The position numbers were made by a program, and so were the translations under genes. From Klebsiella pneumoniae (GTDB lineage Bacteria; Bacteroidota; Bacteroidia; Flavobacteriales; Flavobacteriaceae): a stretch of DNA of 6,660 nt. How positions within the stretch are numbered: position 1 is the first letter of the stretch; each line of letters starts with the position of its first letter. The notes beneath the pieces are model-generated. The model worked only from the letters and a program-made list of their open reading frames with translations. It was not told the DNA's origin and made no database searches. Location of the stretch: contig CALPPA020000098.1 in the NCBI GenBank assembly GCA_943325355.2, forward strand, positions 1 through 6,660, read 5' to 3'. This document shows, in pieces, positions 1 to 5,974 of the stretch.

Positions 1-1002
1 ATAAATTCAACCGCAATGCGATTGAAAAAAGACAAGTTCTTGAATATGACCTTGGATTTTTATTCCGGTGCTTTGATGGCTATTGATTCTGCAAAAAGTA
101 TTGGAATTAATGTCGACGTCACAATATTTGATTCACAAGAAACCAAAAATGCTTCCAATATTTCAAGTATTAATCAGGAAAATAATCTGGAATCTGTCGA
201 TGCTATAATTGGTCCTTTTTACCAAAACAATGTCGAAAAAACCGCCGAATTATTGGCCAAAAATAATGTTCCTGTGATTTCACCTTTGTCAAAAGACATC
301 GGAAATGCATTCCCTAATTTGTATCAAACCATCCCAACAATTGAAGCGCTGAAAAATGCTGTTTTCGATTTTATGAGAGCAAAAAACGGAAATATTATTG
401 CGGTAGTCGACAAGAAAAAAGAATCTGCTAGAAAATATATTCAGGAAAATCACAGCGATGTGAAATTTGCTGCTCTTCTTGAAAACGGAAGTTTATCACC
501 CGAAAGTTTGAAAGCTTTGTTTGTAAAAGACAAAACAAATTATGTGGTTCTGGAAACCGCTAATACTGGAATGATTAAATGGACAATGGCAACAATGATG
601 AGTGTTATGGCGAATTATAAGGTGCAATTGGTTATTTTGGAACCCAACGAAACTTTAGACACAGATGAGATTAATTTTGAAAATTTGACAAAACTAAATT
701 TGATGTATCCATCCATAACTCGTGAAAACGAATCTCCTGAAGCCAAAATTTTCGAAAAAGAATATAGGAAAGACAACAAGATTTCCCCAAGCACTTATGC
801 CACTCGTGGTTTTGACGTGACTTTTGACACGATGATGCGATTATCCCAAGATAAAAGTTACCAGGAAACCGCTGATGCCATTGCTACGGAGCAGGTCGAC
901 AATAAGTTTGAATATTATAAAAAAGCAGACGGAGGTTATACCAATAAAGGGATTTATATTTTGTATTACGATACTGATTTGATAATAAAAGAAGCGAATT
1001 GA
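1..1002 (+). CDS. Type I periplasmic-binding-protein-like domain protein, 5'-truncated
   Basis: The reading frame is open from base 1 (I-N-S-T-A precede the first visible Met at base 16), so this is the C-terminal 333 residues of a longer protein whose start lies outside the window. The visible part has the alternating strand/helix pattern of the type I periplasmic binding fold used by amino-acid ABC transporter receptors. Landmarks are DFYSGALMAIDSAKSIG near residues 19-35, DAIIGPFYQNNVEKTAELL near 67-85, VPVISPLS near 90-97, and the late segment YATRGFDVTFDTMMRLSQ near 270-290, ending in YILYYDTDL. From memory, flavobacterial relatives carry LysM peptidoglycan-binding repeats N-terminal to this domain; that part is not visible here. 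No ABC permease or ATPase gene is in view, so a cell-wall-associated binding or sensing role is as likely as transport. The fold assignment is fairly sure; ligand and role are unknown. Confidence 0.75.
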   Translation: MNSTAMRLKKDKFLNMTLDFYSGALMAIDSAKSIGINVDVTIFDSQETKNASNISSINQENNLESVDAIIGPFYQNNVEKTAELLAKNNVPVISPLSKDIGNAFPNLYQTIPTIEALKNAVFDFMRAKNGNIIAVVDKKKESARKYIQENHSDVKFAALLENGSLSPESLKALFVKDKTNYVVLETANTGMIKWTMATMMSVMANYKVQLVILEPNETLDTDEINFENLTKLNLMYPSITRENESPEAKIFEKEYRKDNKISPSTYATRGFDVTFDTMMRLSQDKSYQETADAIATEQVDNKFEYYKKADGGYTNKGIYILYYDTDLIIKEAN

Positions 1003-1003
1003 G

Positions 1004-1024
1004 TTATCTGTTATCAGTTATCTG
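1004..1024. repeat. Short 7-base tandem repeat, TTATCWG x3
   Basis: Three contiguous heptamers begin two bases after the stop codon of the preceding gene: TTATCTG (1004-1010), TTATCAG (1011-1017) and TTATCTG (1018-1024). A diverged TTTACGT follows in phase. I see no coding potential or hairpin. It is one of several 7-base arrays in the spacers of this window. Function unknown. Confidence 0.7.
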
Positions 1025-1070
1025 TTTACGTGGTTGTAATTGTCTTTATGAATATAGAACAAAGATTTTT

Positions 1071-1119
1071 TCTTGGGTCTATTCTCTTTATTCTTTTCTC
1101 TTTTCTCTTTTCTCTTTTA
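1071..1119. repeat. Degenerate 7-base tandem repeat, TCTTTTC, seven in-phase copies
   Basis: Seven consecutive heptamers all start with TCT: TCTTGGG, TCTATTC, TCTTTAT, then TCTTTTC three times, then TCTTTTA. Three copies are identical and the outer ones are diverged but still in phase. That is the pattern expected of an array growing by slippage in its centre. It ends four bases before the ATG at 1124, so it occupies the leader of the DUF3820 gene and supplies a pyrimidine-rich tract where a ribosome binding site would normally sit. No purine-rich Shine-Dalgarno sequence is visible. Confidence 0.75.
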
Positions 1120-1123
1120 AAAA

Positions 1124-1354
1124 ATGGAACAAAACCAAAAACAACTCATCAAACTCGCCCACACAAAAATGCCTTTTGGCAAATACGAAGGCAAATATCT
1201 CATCGATTTACCGGAGTATTATGTGGTTTGGTACTCCAACAAAGGTTTTCCAAAAGGAGAGTTGGGTGAGCAATTACAGCTCATTTACGAACTAAAACTT
1301 AACGGACTTGAGGAGTTAATCCGTAATATTCGAAAACGGTACCCAAAACCGTAG
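1124..1354 (+). CDS. DUF3820 family protein
   Basis: This 76-residue protein matches the DUF3820 pattern. The family core runs from residue 16 to about 37: MPFGKYEGKYLIDLPEYY followed by VVWY, then KGFPKGELGEQL at 40-51. The rest is a helical tail that becomes strongly basic (IRNIRKRYPKP). There is no signal peptide or membrane segment, so it is probably cytoplasmic. The family is short and single-domain and its biochemical role is not established; I recall Pfam naming it after a putative quorum-sensing-regulated factor, but nothing here supports that function. The ATG at 1124 is chosen because it sits just before the conserved core, and the A-rich TTTTAAAAA ahead of it is normal for this phylum. 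It lies 121 bases after the binding-protein gene on the same strand; co-transcription is possible. I saw no TAnnTTTG promoter box in the spacer. Confidence 0.85.
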   Translation: MEQNQKQLIKLAHTKMPFGKYEGKYLIDLPEYYVVWYSNKGFPKGELGEQLQLIYELKLNGLEELIRNIRKRYPKP

Positions 1355-1363
1355 CTTATCTTT

Positions 1364-1435
1364 TTGTCATTTCGACGAAGGAGAAATCTCATTAGTTGGT
1401 CTGGTTATGTGATTTCTCCTTCGTCGAAATGACAA
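1364..1435. repeat. Perfect 25-bp inverted repeat, REP-like palindromic unit at a convergent junction
   Basis: Bases 1364-1388 and 1411-1435 are exact reverse complements (25 bp). The arms read TTGTCATTTCGACGAAGGAG then AAATC, and the reverse. The stem can extend inward by three more pairs after one mismatch (1390-1392 with 1407-1409). The loop is about 14-22 bases. It lies between the DUF3820 stop (+) and the second DUF3857 stop (-). It is not a standard intrinsic terminator: neither strand has a T-tract directly 3' of the hairpin, and the only T-run (1361-1365) overlaps the start of the left arm. From memory, GTCATTTCGA...GAGAAATC palindromes recur in intergenic regions of Flavobacterium genomes, so a dispersed REP- or MITE-like unit is the best reading. 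A transcript-end stabilising role for both converging mRNAs is possible. Confidence 0.8.
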
Positions 1436-1451
1436 TAGAGTAATTAAAAGT

Positions 1452-3425
1452 TTACGGTTTAGTAACTATAATCACAATTTTATTAAAATCAGCTGCGGCA
1501 TTAATTACATCTTTGTACTCATCAAATTTGCTTAGCGGATAATTTATGATATGATAAAATTCGGTATTCTCTATGGTAATTTCATCTCCTTTTTTAGAAT
1601 ATTTACTTTCAAAAGCGGCCTGTGTTTTACCATTTATTAGGGTTTTAAAATCCATCGTGAATTTATCAAGATTTTTCACTGTGGCACCTTTTGGCAACAC
1701 AATTTTAATTTTTCTAGTATAGAGATGCGGATAATCGATTTCAACAGGCAAGGTCCTTTTGTTTTCTTGGTAGAATTCCATTTGTTTGCCTATGGTTTCA
1801 CCCACAGAAAACAGGTAGTTTTCTCCCGCTTTTTTGGTTAGGTCTTTTCCGTCAAAAGTCACGTTTAAGACAAATGGTTTTTTTCCTATAAAATCTGTTC
1901 CATCGTTTTCAGTAGTCAAGGATTTATATTCTGCTTCAACGGTATAATTTTCGGCAATACTTTTTAAGACTGTTTTATATTGTTCAGCCGATGCGAAATC
2001 TTTGATGGGTTGGAAATTCAAAGCGGAATAGCCACCAAAAGAAATGGAACTTGTAATTACCGGATTTTCGATATCCTGAGTAAAATCGGCGGTAATGTTC
2101 ATTACATCGTGAGTAACTTCACTTCCTGGGATTTCGATAAAATTAATTTCACCAATACCTACTTTAACTCCAGAAAATGTTTTTTCCTTGATAAACAACC
2201 CATTATTATTGGCAATTGTGGGAGGAAAGAGTGGAATTCGATATTCAATTTCTGTTGGTGTCAAGTATCTGTTGATGGTTGGAAAATAGAACAACAATTC
2301 GCTCAAGTTTTCGAAACTTTCAAAGTCTTTGTCAAATGGAATTTTGTATCTGTTTGACGTGAAAACCATATTGTTTTCGATTTTGAAGTTTTTGAAAATA
2401 GCCAAATACAATTTTAAAATATCAGTTTGATTTGCTTGCTTTGTATCAATGATTGCCGATACGTTTTCTTTTGTATCAATGTATCTGTCGTAGGTAATTG
2501 TTTTTTTGATTTTGTTTTCAATGTTCCAAATTTGTTCTTGTACATCATCAGATTTTGGAATTGAAGCACAAAATGCGTCTAATGCGGTCTGTTGTTTTTT
2601 GTCCAATACAGGATTCAGTCTTTCGTATACACCTGTCGAGAATTCCTTAAAACTGTTCAAGTCCCTACCGCCAGATAATTGATTTTCATTCAATTTGAAT
2701 CGAAATGTTTTCAATTGTAATGCCCAATTAGAGTATTGCTCATCATTGTCTAAAGCAGGAATATCCTTTTCTGAAATCGAGAGAACGACTGAGTTCTCCA
2801 ACTTTTTGTCATCGATTATGGGTTGGCTCAGTCCGTTGTAAGATTTGGTTTTAAAAATCAGATAGTTTGGATGTATTAATTCAAAACTCAAGTTGGCAAT
2901 TGGATATTCATCCTGCATTTTAATAGTTTGTCCAGTAAATTCGGGGCTTTCTTGCAGCACATAAATTTTTTCGATTATGGCTCCTTTTTCTAATCCATTC
3001 ACGGCAAAATAATTGAATTTCATTCCTTTTTCTTGGTCAACATCTTCTTTGATGTCTTTTTTATCCAGATTGATGACCGTTCCGTTTTTCAAAATAACTC
3101 TAGCTTTATTCACTAAAACACTTTCATTTAGACTAAAAGGAATGTAAATTTTATTATTGCGTTCAATGGCATCATCAGAATTGATGTAGATTTTTTCGTG
3201 CAGTAATTGAAACTGAACAGCAGATTTTCCAGTAACCACAAATTCAATTTTTGAGGTATGATCCAGAATTACTTCTTTCTCGTTTTTATATTTTTCTGGA
3301 ATTTCGATAGCGGTTACTTTCTCGTTCCAATCATAATTTTTAAAGGAGTATTCTTGTGCATAAAATAAGGATGTACTTATAATTGCCAATGAGGTAAAAA
3401 TGTTTTTTAAAAGGGGCTTTTTCAT
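1452..3425 (-). CDS. Secreted DUF3857 protein with degenerate transglutaminase-like domain (probable pseudoenzyme)
   Basis: This 657-residue protein starts with a Sec signal peptide (MKKPLLKNIF, hydrophobic to about residue 22, likely cleavage in FYA|QEY near 23) and has no lipobox Cys or further membrane segment, so it is probably periplasmic. The order matches its upstream neighbour: a beta-rich DUF3857-type region (about 40-230), a transglutaminase-like region (about 290-400), and a beta-rich C-terminal part. Aligned to the neighbour, NVSAIIDTKQANQTDILKLY (321-340) lies over its catalytic-Cys segment without gaps and places Gln333 where the Cys should be. Leu374 and Thr389 fall at the His and Asp positions. 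The only cysteine in the protein (Cys286, in DAFCASIP) lies outside that site. It is therefore predicted to be non-catalytic, perhaps a binding or partner subunit. Its ATG at 3425 shares a base with the upstream TAA, so the two are translationally coupled. Substrate and pathway unknown. Confidence 0.82.
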   Translation of the reverse strand: MKKPLLKNIFTSLAIISTSLFYAQEYSFKNYDWNEKVTAIEIPEKYKNEKEVILDHTSKIEFVVTGKSAVQFQLLHEKIYINSDDAIERNNKIYIPFSLNESVLVNKARVILKNGTVINLDKKDIKEDVDQEKGMKFNYFAVNGLEKGAIIEKIYVLQESPEFTGQTIKMQDEYPIANLSFELIHPNYLIFKTKSYNGLSQPIIDDKKLENSVVLSISEKDIPALDNDEQYSNWALQLKTFRFKLNENQLSGGRDLNSFKEFSTGVYERLNPVLDKKQQTALDAFCASIPKSDDVQEQIWNIENKIKKTITYDRYIDTKENVSAIIDTKQANQTDILKLYLAIFKNFKIENNMVFTSNRYKIPFDKDFESFENLSELLFYFPTINRYLTPTEIEYRIPLFPPTIANNNGLFIKEKTFSGVKVGIGEINFIEIPGSEVTHDVMNITADFTQDIENPVITSSISFGGYSALNFQPIKDFASAEQYKTVLKSIAENYTVEAEYKSLTTENDGTDFIGKKPFVLNVTFDGKDLTKKAGENYLFSVGETIGKQMEFYQENKRTLPVEIDYPHLYTRKIKIVLPKGATVKNLDKFTMDFKTLINGKTQAAFESKYSKKGDEITIENTEFYHIINYPLSKFDEYKDVINAAADFNKIVIIVTKP

Positions 3426-5344
3426 TATTGTTCTAATAAAATTAGTGTATCGGAGTAATTATTTTTTAGGTCTTTTATGGTCTTGTTCCAAAGTTCAAAA
3501 TCAGCTTTATCAAGCATCAATTTTTTTTGTTTTAATTGTAAGGTTAAGAATATTTTGTTGTTTTTTATTTCATAGACAAAATCTGCATTTATGTAATTGT
3601 TGTCTAAACTAAAGTTTTTTGGTAAATATTTTACTGTGCAATTTTTTGGTATCTCCAGTTCATACTGGCTGTTTATATAGTTTAAATGTTCAAATTCAAA
3701 TTGTGAAGAACGGTCTTTTTCAATTATTACTTTTTCTAAAGGTTTGTCCAAAAATAAATTGATATAGATTTCCTTATCTACTCTTATGATGTAATTTCCC
3801 AAATCGAAATTGTAGTCTATTTGATACGGTTTGTCCCGATCCTTTATATTTTCTTCAGTATACTCTTTTAAATTAAACTTGTTATTGCCTTTTAAAACAA
3901 GGCTTTTAATCATTTCAAATTTAATTTTGTTTGTGGAATCCCCTAAACGAGATAAAATTCGACTCCTGTTGTAGCCATTGAATTCTATTTTACCAGAACC
4001 TACGAGTTTGTCTTTTTCGATACTAATTTTTACTTGCTCTTTTATTTCGTTTTTTTCGGCAGGAACTATTGGAACCGAGATAATTTTATAAGAATCTCCA
4101 TCGCCATATAAAGCCTCTTTTCCTTGGATAAAACCGGTAGGAATTCCATAAAGTGTTTCCTTGTCTGTAGCATCGAGGAAAATGTATTCTTCTCCTTTTT
4201 TATACAGCGCTATCATATGATTGTCAACTGCTGGAGTTGGTAATTCATTGTAAGAGTAAGGAATATCGCGTGTTCCAATCCAAGAAATAAAAACATTTTT
4301 TACATTGGCATATTTCGCCATAGCTGTAATAATACTTGCCATATCCTTGCAATCTCCAAATTTTCTTTCACAAATTAAACTCGCTTCTCGAGGAATAAAT
4401 CCTTCATATCCGTACTCAAAAGCAATGTATTTGATGTTGTCTTTTACCCAATAAAATATGCTTTTCACCTTGTCGTCATCATTGGTTAGATTTTCGGTGA
4501 TTTTGAGCGTAATTGCTTTTAAAGCAGGATCTTCAGTCTGGTTTAGATTTTTTGTAAATCCTTTGTAATAATCAAATAAATTGTTGATATCGCCTAAAAC
4601 GGTAACCTTTTGATTGTTTAACTTATAATCTTTGATGTAAATATTGATGTGCGGAACTATATATAAAAAACCGGGTGAATTGCCTTCTAATTTTACTGGT
4701 TTTACATCTTTTAATGTCCATTTGTAAATCCATTTTCCCTTTTTTTCTGTTTTTGAAAATTCAATTAAATTAGAATCATCATTAAAAATTTTGAAACCTA
4801 TATTGATGTTTTTTTCTGTTTTAATCTCTAAAGTGGAGTTTTTTATGGGTAATCCACCACCAAAAATAAATTTATGCAATAAAAAAGGGTCTTCAATTTG
4901 AGTTTGATAATTGTATACTTTCCTAGCTCCCGCTTCCAGATTTGGAAATATCAATTGACGCTGTTTTACATCATCATAAAAAACGGCACTTTGAGTGGAT
5001 TGAATTTCATTTGTTTGGGTAACCTTTATTCTCTTTTCTTTTCCGTTATCATTAATAAGGGTGAAAGCATCATAACTTTGTAATTTTACCAACTCAGAAT
5101 AACTGAACGATTCTTTATTGTTTAATATCCCATTTTCATTGAGAATTAGGGACTCATAATGATTGTTTTGGATCACTTTTATTTTGTCGCTTTCTATTGA
5201 AAACTCGTAGGATTGAATGTCATTTAGGACTAATTCATTAAAATCAGGGAATTGTTTTTTATATTCTTCCAATGAATTTTGAGCATTTCCCATAAAAGCA
5301 AAAAGCACAATAAAAAACAGTAAAAGTATTTTCTTCATTTTCAT
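3425..5344 (-). CDS. Secreted DUF3857 domain-containing transglutaminase-like protein
   Basis: This protein has 639 residues from the ATG at 5344. The signal peptide is MKMKKILLLFFIVLFAFMGNA with probable cleavage after residue 21, giving a soluble periplasmic protein. A DUF3857 region covers about 40-220. A transglutaminase/protease-like core follows at about 290-400, with the Cys in KFGDCKDMAS (Cys332), the His in VDNHMIALY (His376) and the Asp in YIFLDATD (Asp391), so the Cys-His-Asp triad is complete. The C-terminal third is beta-rich and resembles what follows this core in related proteins. The fold supports peptide-bond hydrolysis or acyl transfer, but substrate is unknown. The frame extends to a TTG at 5359, which I reject because it adds a charged stretch before the signal peptide; the ATG at 5338 (MKKILLLFF) is an alternative. 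DUF4268 ends 58 bases upstream on the same strand; the paralogue downstream overlaps by one base (TAATG), so all three may be one operon. Confidence 0.88.
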   Translation of the reverse strand: MKMKKILLLFFIVLFAFMGNAQNSLEEYKKQFPDFNELVLNDIQSYEFSIESDKIKVIQNNHYESLILNENGILNNKESFSYSELVKLQSYDAFTLINDNGKEKRIKVTQTNEIQSTQSAVFYDDVKQRQLIFPNLEAGARKVYNYQTQIEDPFLLHKFIFGGGLPIKNSTLEIKTEKNINIGFKIFNDDSNLIEFSKTEKKGKWIYKWTLKDVKPVKLEGNSPGFLYIVPHINIYIKDYKLNNQKVTVLGDINNLFDYYKGFTKNLNQTEDPALKAITLKITENLTNDDDKVKSIFYWVKDNIKYIAFEYGYEGFIPREASLICERKFGDCKDMASIITAMAKYANVKNVFISWIGTRDIPYSYNELPTPAVDNHMIALYKKGEEYIFLDATDKETLYGIPTGFIQGKEALYGDGDSYKIISVPIVPAEKNEIKEQVKISIEKDKLVGSGKIEFNGYNRSRILSRLGDSTNKIKFEMIKSLVLKGNNKFNLKEYTEENIKDRDKPYQIDYNFDLGNYIIRVDKEIYINLFLDKPLEKVIIEKDRSSQFEFEHLNYINSQYELEIPKNCTVKYLPKNFSLDNNYINADFVYEIKNNKIFLTLQLKQKKLMLDKADFELWNKTIKDLKNNYSDTLILLEQ

Positions 5345-5356
5345 TTTAAATTTGAC

Positions 5357-5364
5357 CAAATATA
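5357..5364 (-). promoter_or_regulatory. Possible -7 element (TATATTTG) for the DUF3857 gene pair
   Basis: Read on the minus strand, these bases are TATATTTG, an exact match to the Bacteroidota -7 consensus TAnnTTTG. I found no TTG-type -33 element at the usual distance of about 19 bases, and the implied leader is only about 7-13 bases. It may allow transcription of the pair independently of DUF4268, or be chance in AT-rich DNA. If real, it also rules out the upstream TTG start at 5359. Confidence 0.3.
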
Positions 5365-5402
5365 GATGTTTTGGATAAAAGGCGTAAGAATTTAAGTAAT
5401 TT

Positions 5403-5846
5403 TTAAGTATTAATTTCTAAATCACGAATGTAATCTCCGTATTCAAAATAGAACATTTCTATGTTGTGCATTTTCTCGTGGAAGAACTCAAATATTTCCT
5501 CCCAATATTTTTTATTGCTGACGCTTATGTCTGTTTTTTCGACCCAAACTCGACTGATGGTTTTACCGTTTTCTAACACGAAGTTTTTCTCGAATACCAA
5601 GTCTTTTACGAAATCATCTTCTAGAATGTGTTTTAGAGATTCTAGTTTTTCAAAATAGACGATTCTTTTGTCGTCATTTCGGTGTTCAATGTCAATTAAT
5701 ACCTGTGCTTTTTTGTTGTCAACATAAAACTTAAACGAAAAATCCTTGATTTTGGTGTCATACAACACCCATTTTCTGGGATATTTGTCTGCAAAATCTA
5801 TCCAAAATTCTCGTTTTAATCTTTGAGATTCCTCTTTGCTATACAT
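5403..5846 (-). CDS. DUF4268 domain-containing protein
   Basis: This 147-residue protein resembles the stand-alone DUF4268 proteins of flavobacteria. The recognisable stretches are KREFWIDFADKYPRKWVLYD (11-30), IKDFSFKFYVDNKKAQVLID (33-52), VWVEKTDISVSNKKYWEEIF (100-119) and the acidic end MFYFEYGDYIRDLEI. There is no signal peptide or membrane helix, so it is cytoplasmic. DUF4268 is also found as the C-terminal part of some predicted nuclease-like proteins, but I see no PD-(D/E)xK motif here and no partner nuclease next to it. Function is unknown. The start at 5846 is the first ATG of the frame and directly abuts a 7-base repeat array. It is first of three minus-strand genes and has a good promoter match about 95 bases upstream, inside the divergent NUDIX gene. 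Confidence 0.85.
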   Translation of the reverse strand: MYSKEESQRLKREFWIDFADKYPRKWVLYDTKIKDFSFKFYVDNKKAQVLIDIEHRNDDKRIVYFEKLESLKHILEDDFVKDLVFEKNFVLENGKTISRVWVEKTDISVSNKKYWEEIFEFFHEKMHNIEMFYFEYGDYIRDLEINT

Positions 5847-5867
5847 TTATTGCTTATTGTTTATTTT
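5847..5867. repeat. 7-base tandem repeat abutting the DUF4268 start codon
   Basis: On the plus strand the units are TTATTGC (5847-5853), TTATTGT (5854-5860) and TTATTTT (5861-5867); in the DUF4268 mRNA sense they read RCAATAA ending exactly at the ATG. The array replaces the usual ribosome binding region with an A-rich, unstructured stretch. The TTAT core resembles the TTATCWG array at 1004-1024. Confidence 0.7.
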
Positions 5868-5870
5868 CCT

Positions 5871-5912
5871 TGCCATTGCCATTTCCATTGGCATTGGCAT
5901 TGCCATTGAAAT
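5871..5912. repeat. 6-base tandem repeat (TNNNAT x7) with hairpin potential
   Basis: Seven consecutive hexamers all fit TNNNAT: TGCCAT, TGCCAT, TTCCAT, TGGCAT, TGGCAT, TGCCAT, TGAAAT. Because TGCCA and TGGCA are reverse complements, the array can fold: TGCCA-T-TGCCA (5871-5881) pairs with TGGCA-T-TGGCA (5889-5899) as two 5-bp helices separated by one mismatch and closed by a 7-base loop. It lies between the DUF4268 and NUDIX genes and would be in the 5' leader of the DUF4268 transcript if the promoter at 5945-5974 is used. It is GC-richer than the surrounding spacer. Confidence 0.75.
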
Positions 5913-5924
5913 TGATTATATTTA
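5894..5924 (+). promoter_or_regulatory. Weak candidate promoter for the NUDIX gene
   Basis: TATATTTA at 5917-5924 matches the TAnnTTTG -7 consensus at all but the last position. A TTG at 5894-5896, inside the 6-base repeat, lies 20 bases upstream where a -33 element is expected. TTG recurs along the repeat, so this spacing could be chance. The leader to the ATG at 5963 would be about 33 bases. Confidence 0.25.
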
Positions 5925-5944
5925 CAAAACCCTTTTTTGATTTA

Positions 5945-5974
5945 CAAAAATAGACTTTGATTATGGATTTTCAA
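5945..5974 (-). promoter_or_regulatory. Bacteroidota-type promoter for DUF4268 (and possibly the whole minus-strand set)
   Basis: Read on the minus strand: TTG (5974-5972), 19 bases, then TATTTTTG (5952-5945). This fits the -33 TTG / -7 TAnnTTTG architecture of the Bacteroidota primary sigma factor with its preferred spacing. The -33 element lies within the first codons of the divergent NUDIX gene. Transcription would begin near 5938, giving a leader of about 90 bases that includes both repeat arrays before the DUF4268 ATG. Confidence 0.55.

Noticed and set aside
999..1295. Plus-strand open frames overlapping the spacer and the DUF3820 gene
   Set aside because: The translations are dominated by the 7-base repeat (Ser/Phe/Leu runs) and overlap the real DUF3820 frame. 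No family resemblance.
1364..1435. Intrinsic transcription terminator
   Set aside because: The hairpin is strong, but neither strand has a T-tract immediately 3' of it, so I annotate it as a palindromic repeat and only allow a transcript-end role as a possibility.
1980..2357. Plus-strand open frame of 125 codons inside the second DUF3857 gene
   Set aside because: It is antisense to a well-supported secreted protein, has no recognisable domain, and its composition (many Cys, Trp and Phe) is what antisense AT-rich coding DNA gives.
5871..5912. CRISPR-like array
   Set aside because: Units are 6 bases with no spacers between them. This is a simple tandem repeat.
5957..5962. TTG start for the NUDIX gene
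   Set aside because: The ATG two codons later gives the usual family N terminus (MDFQEF), and ATG is the stronger start codon.
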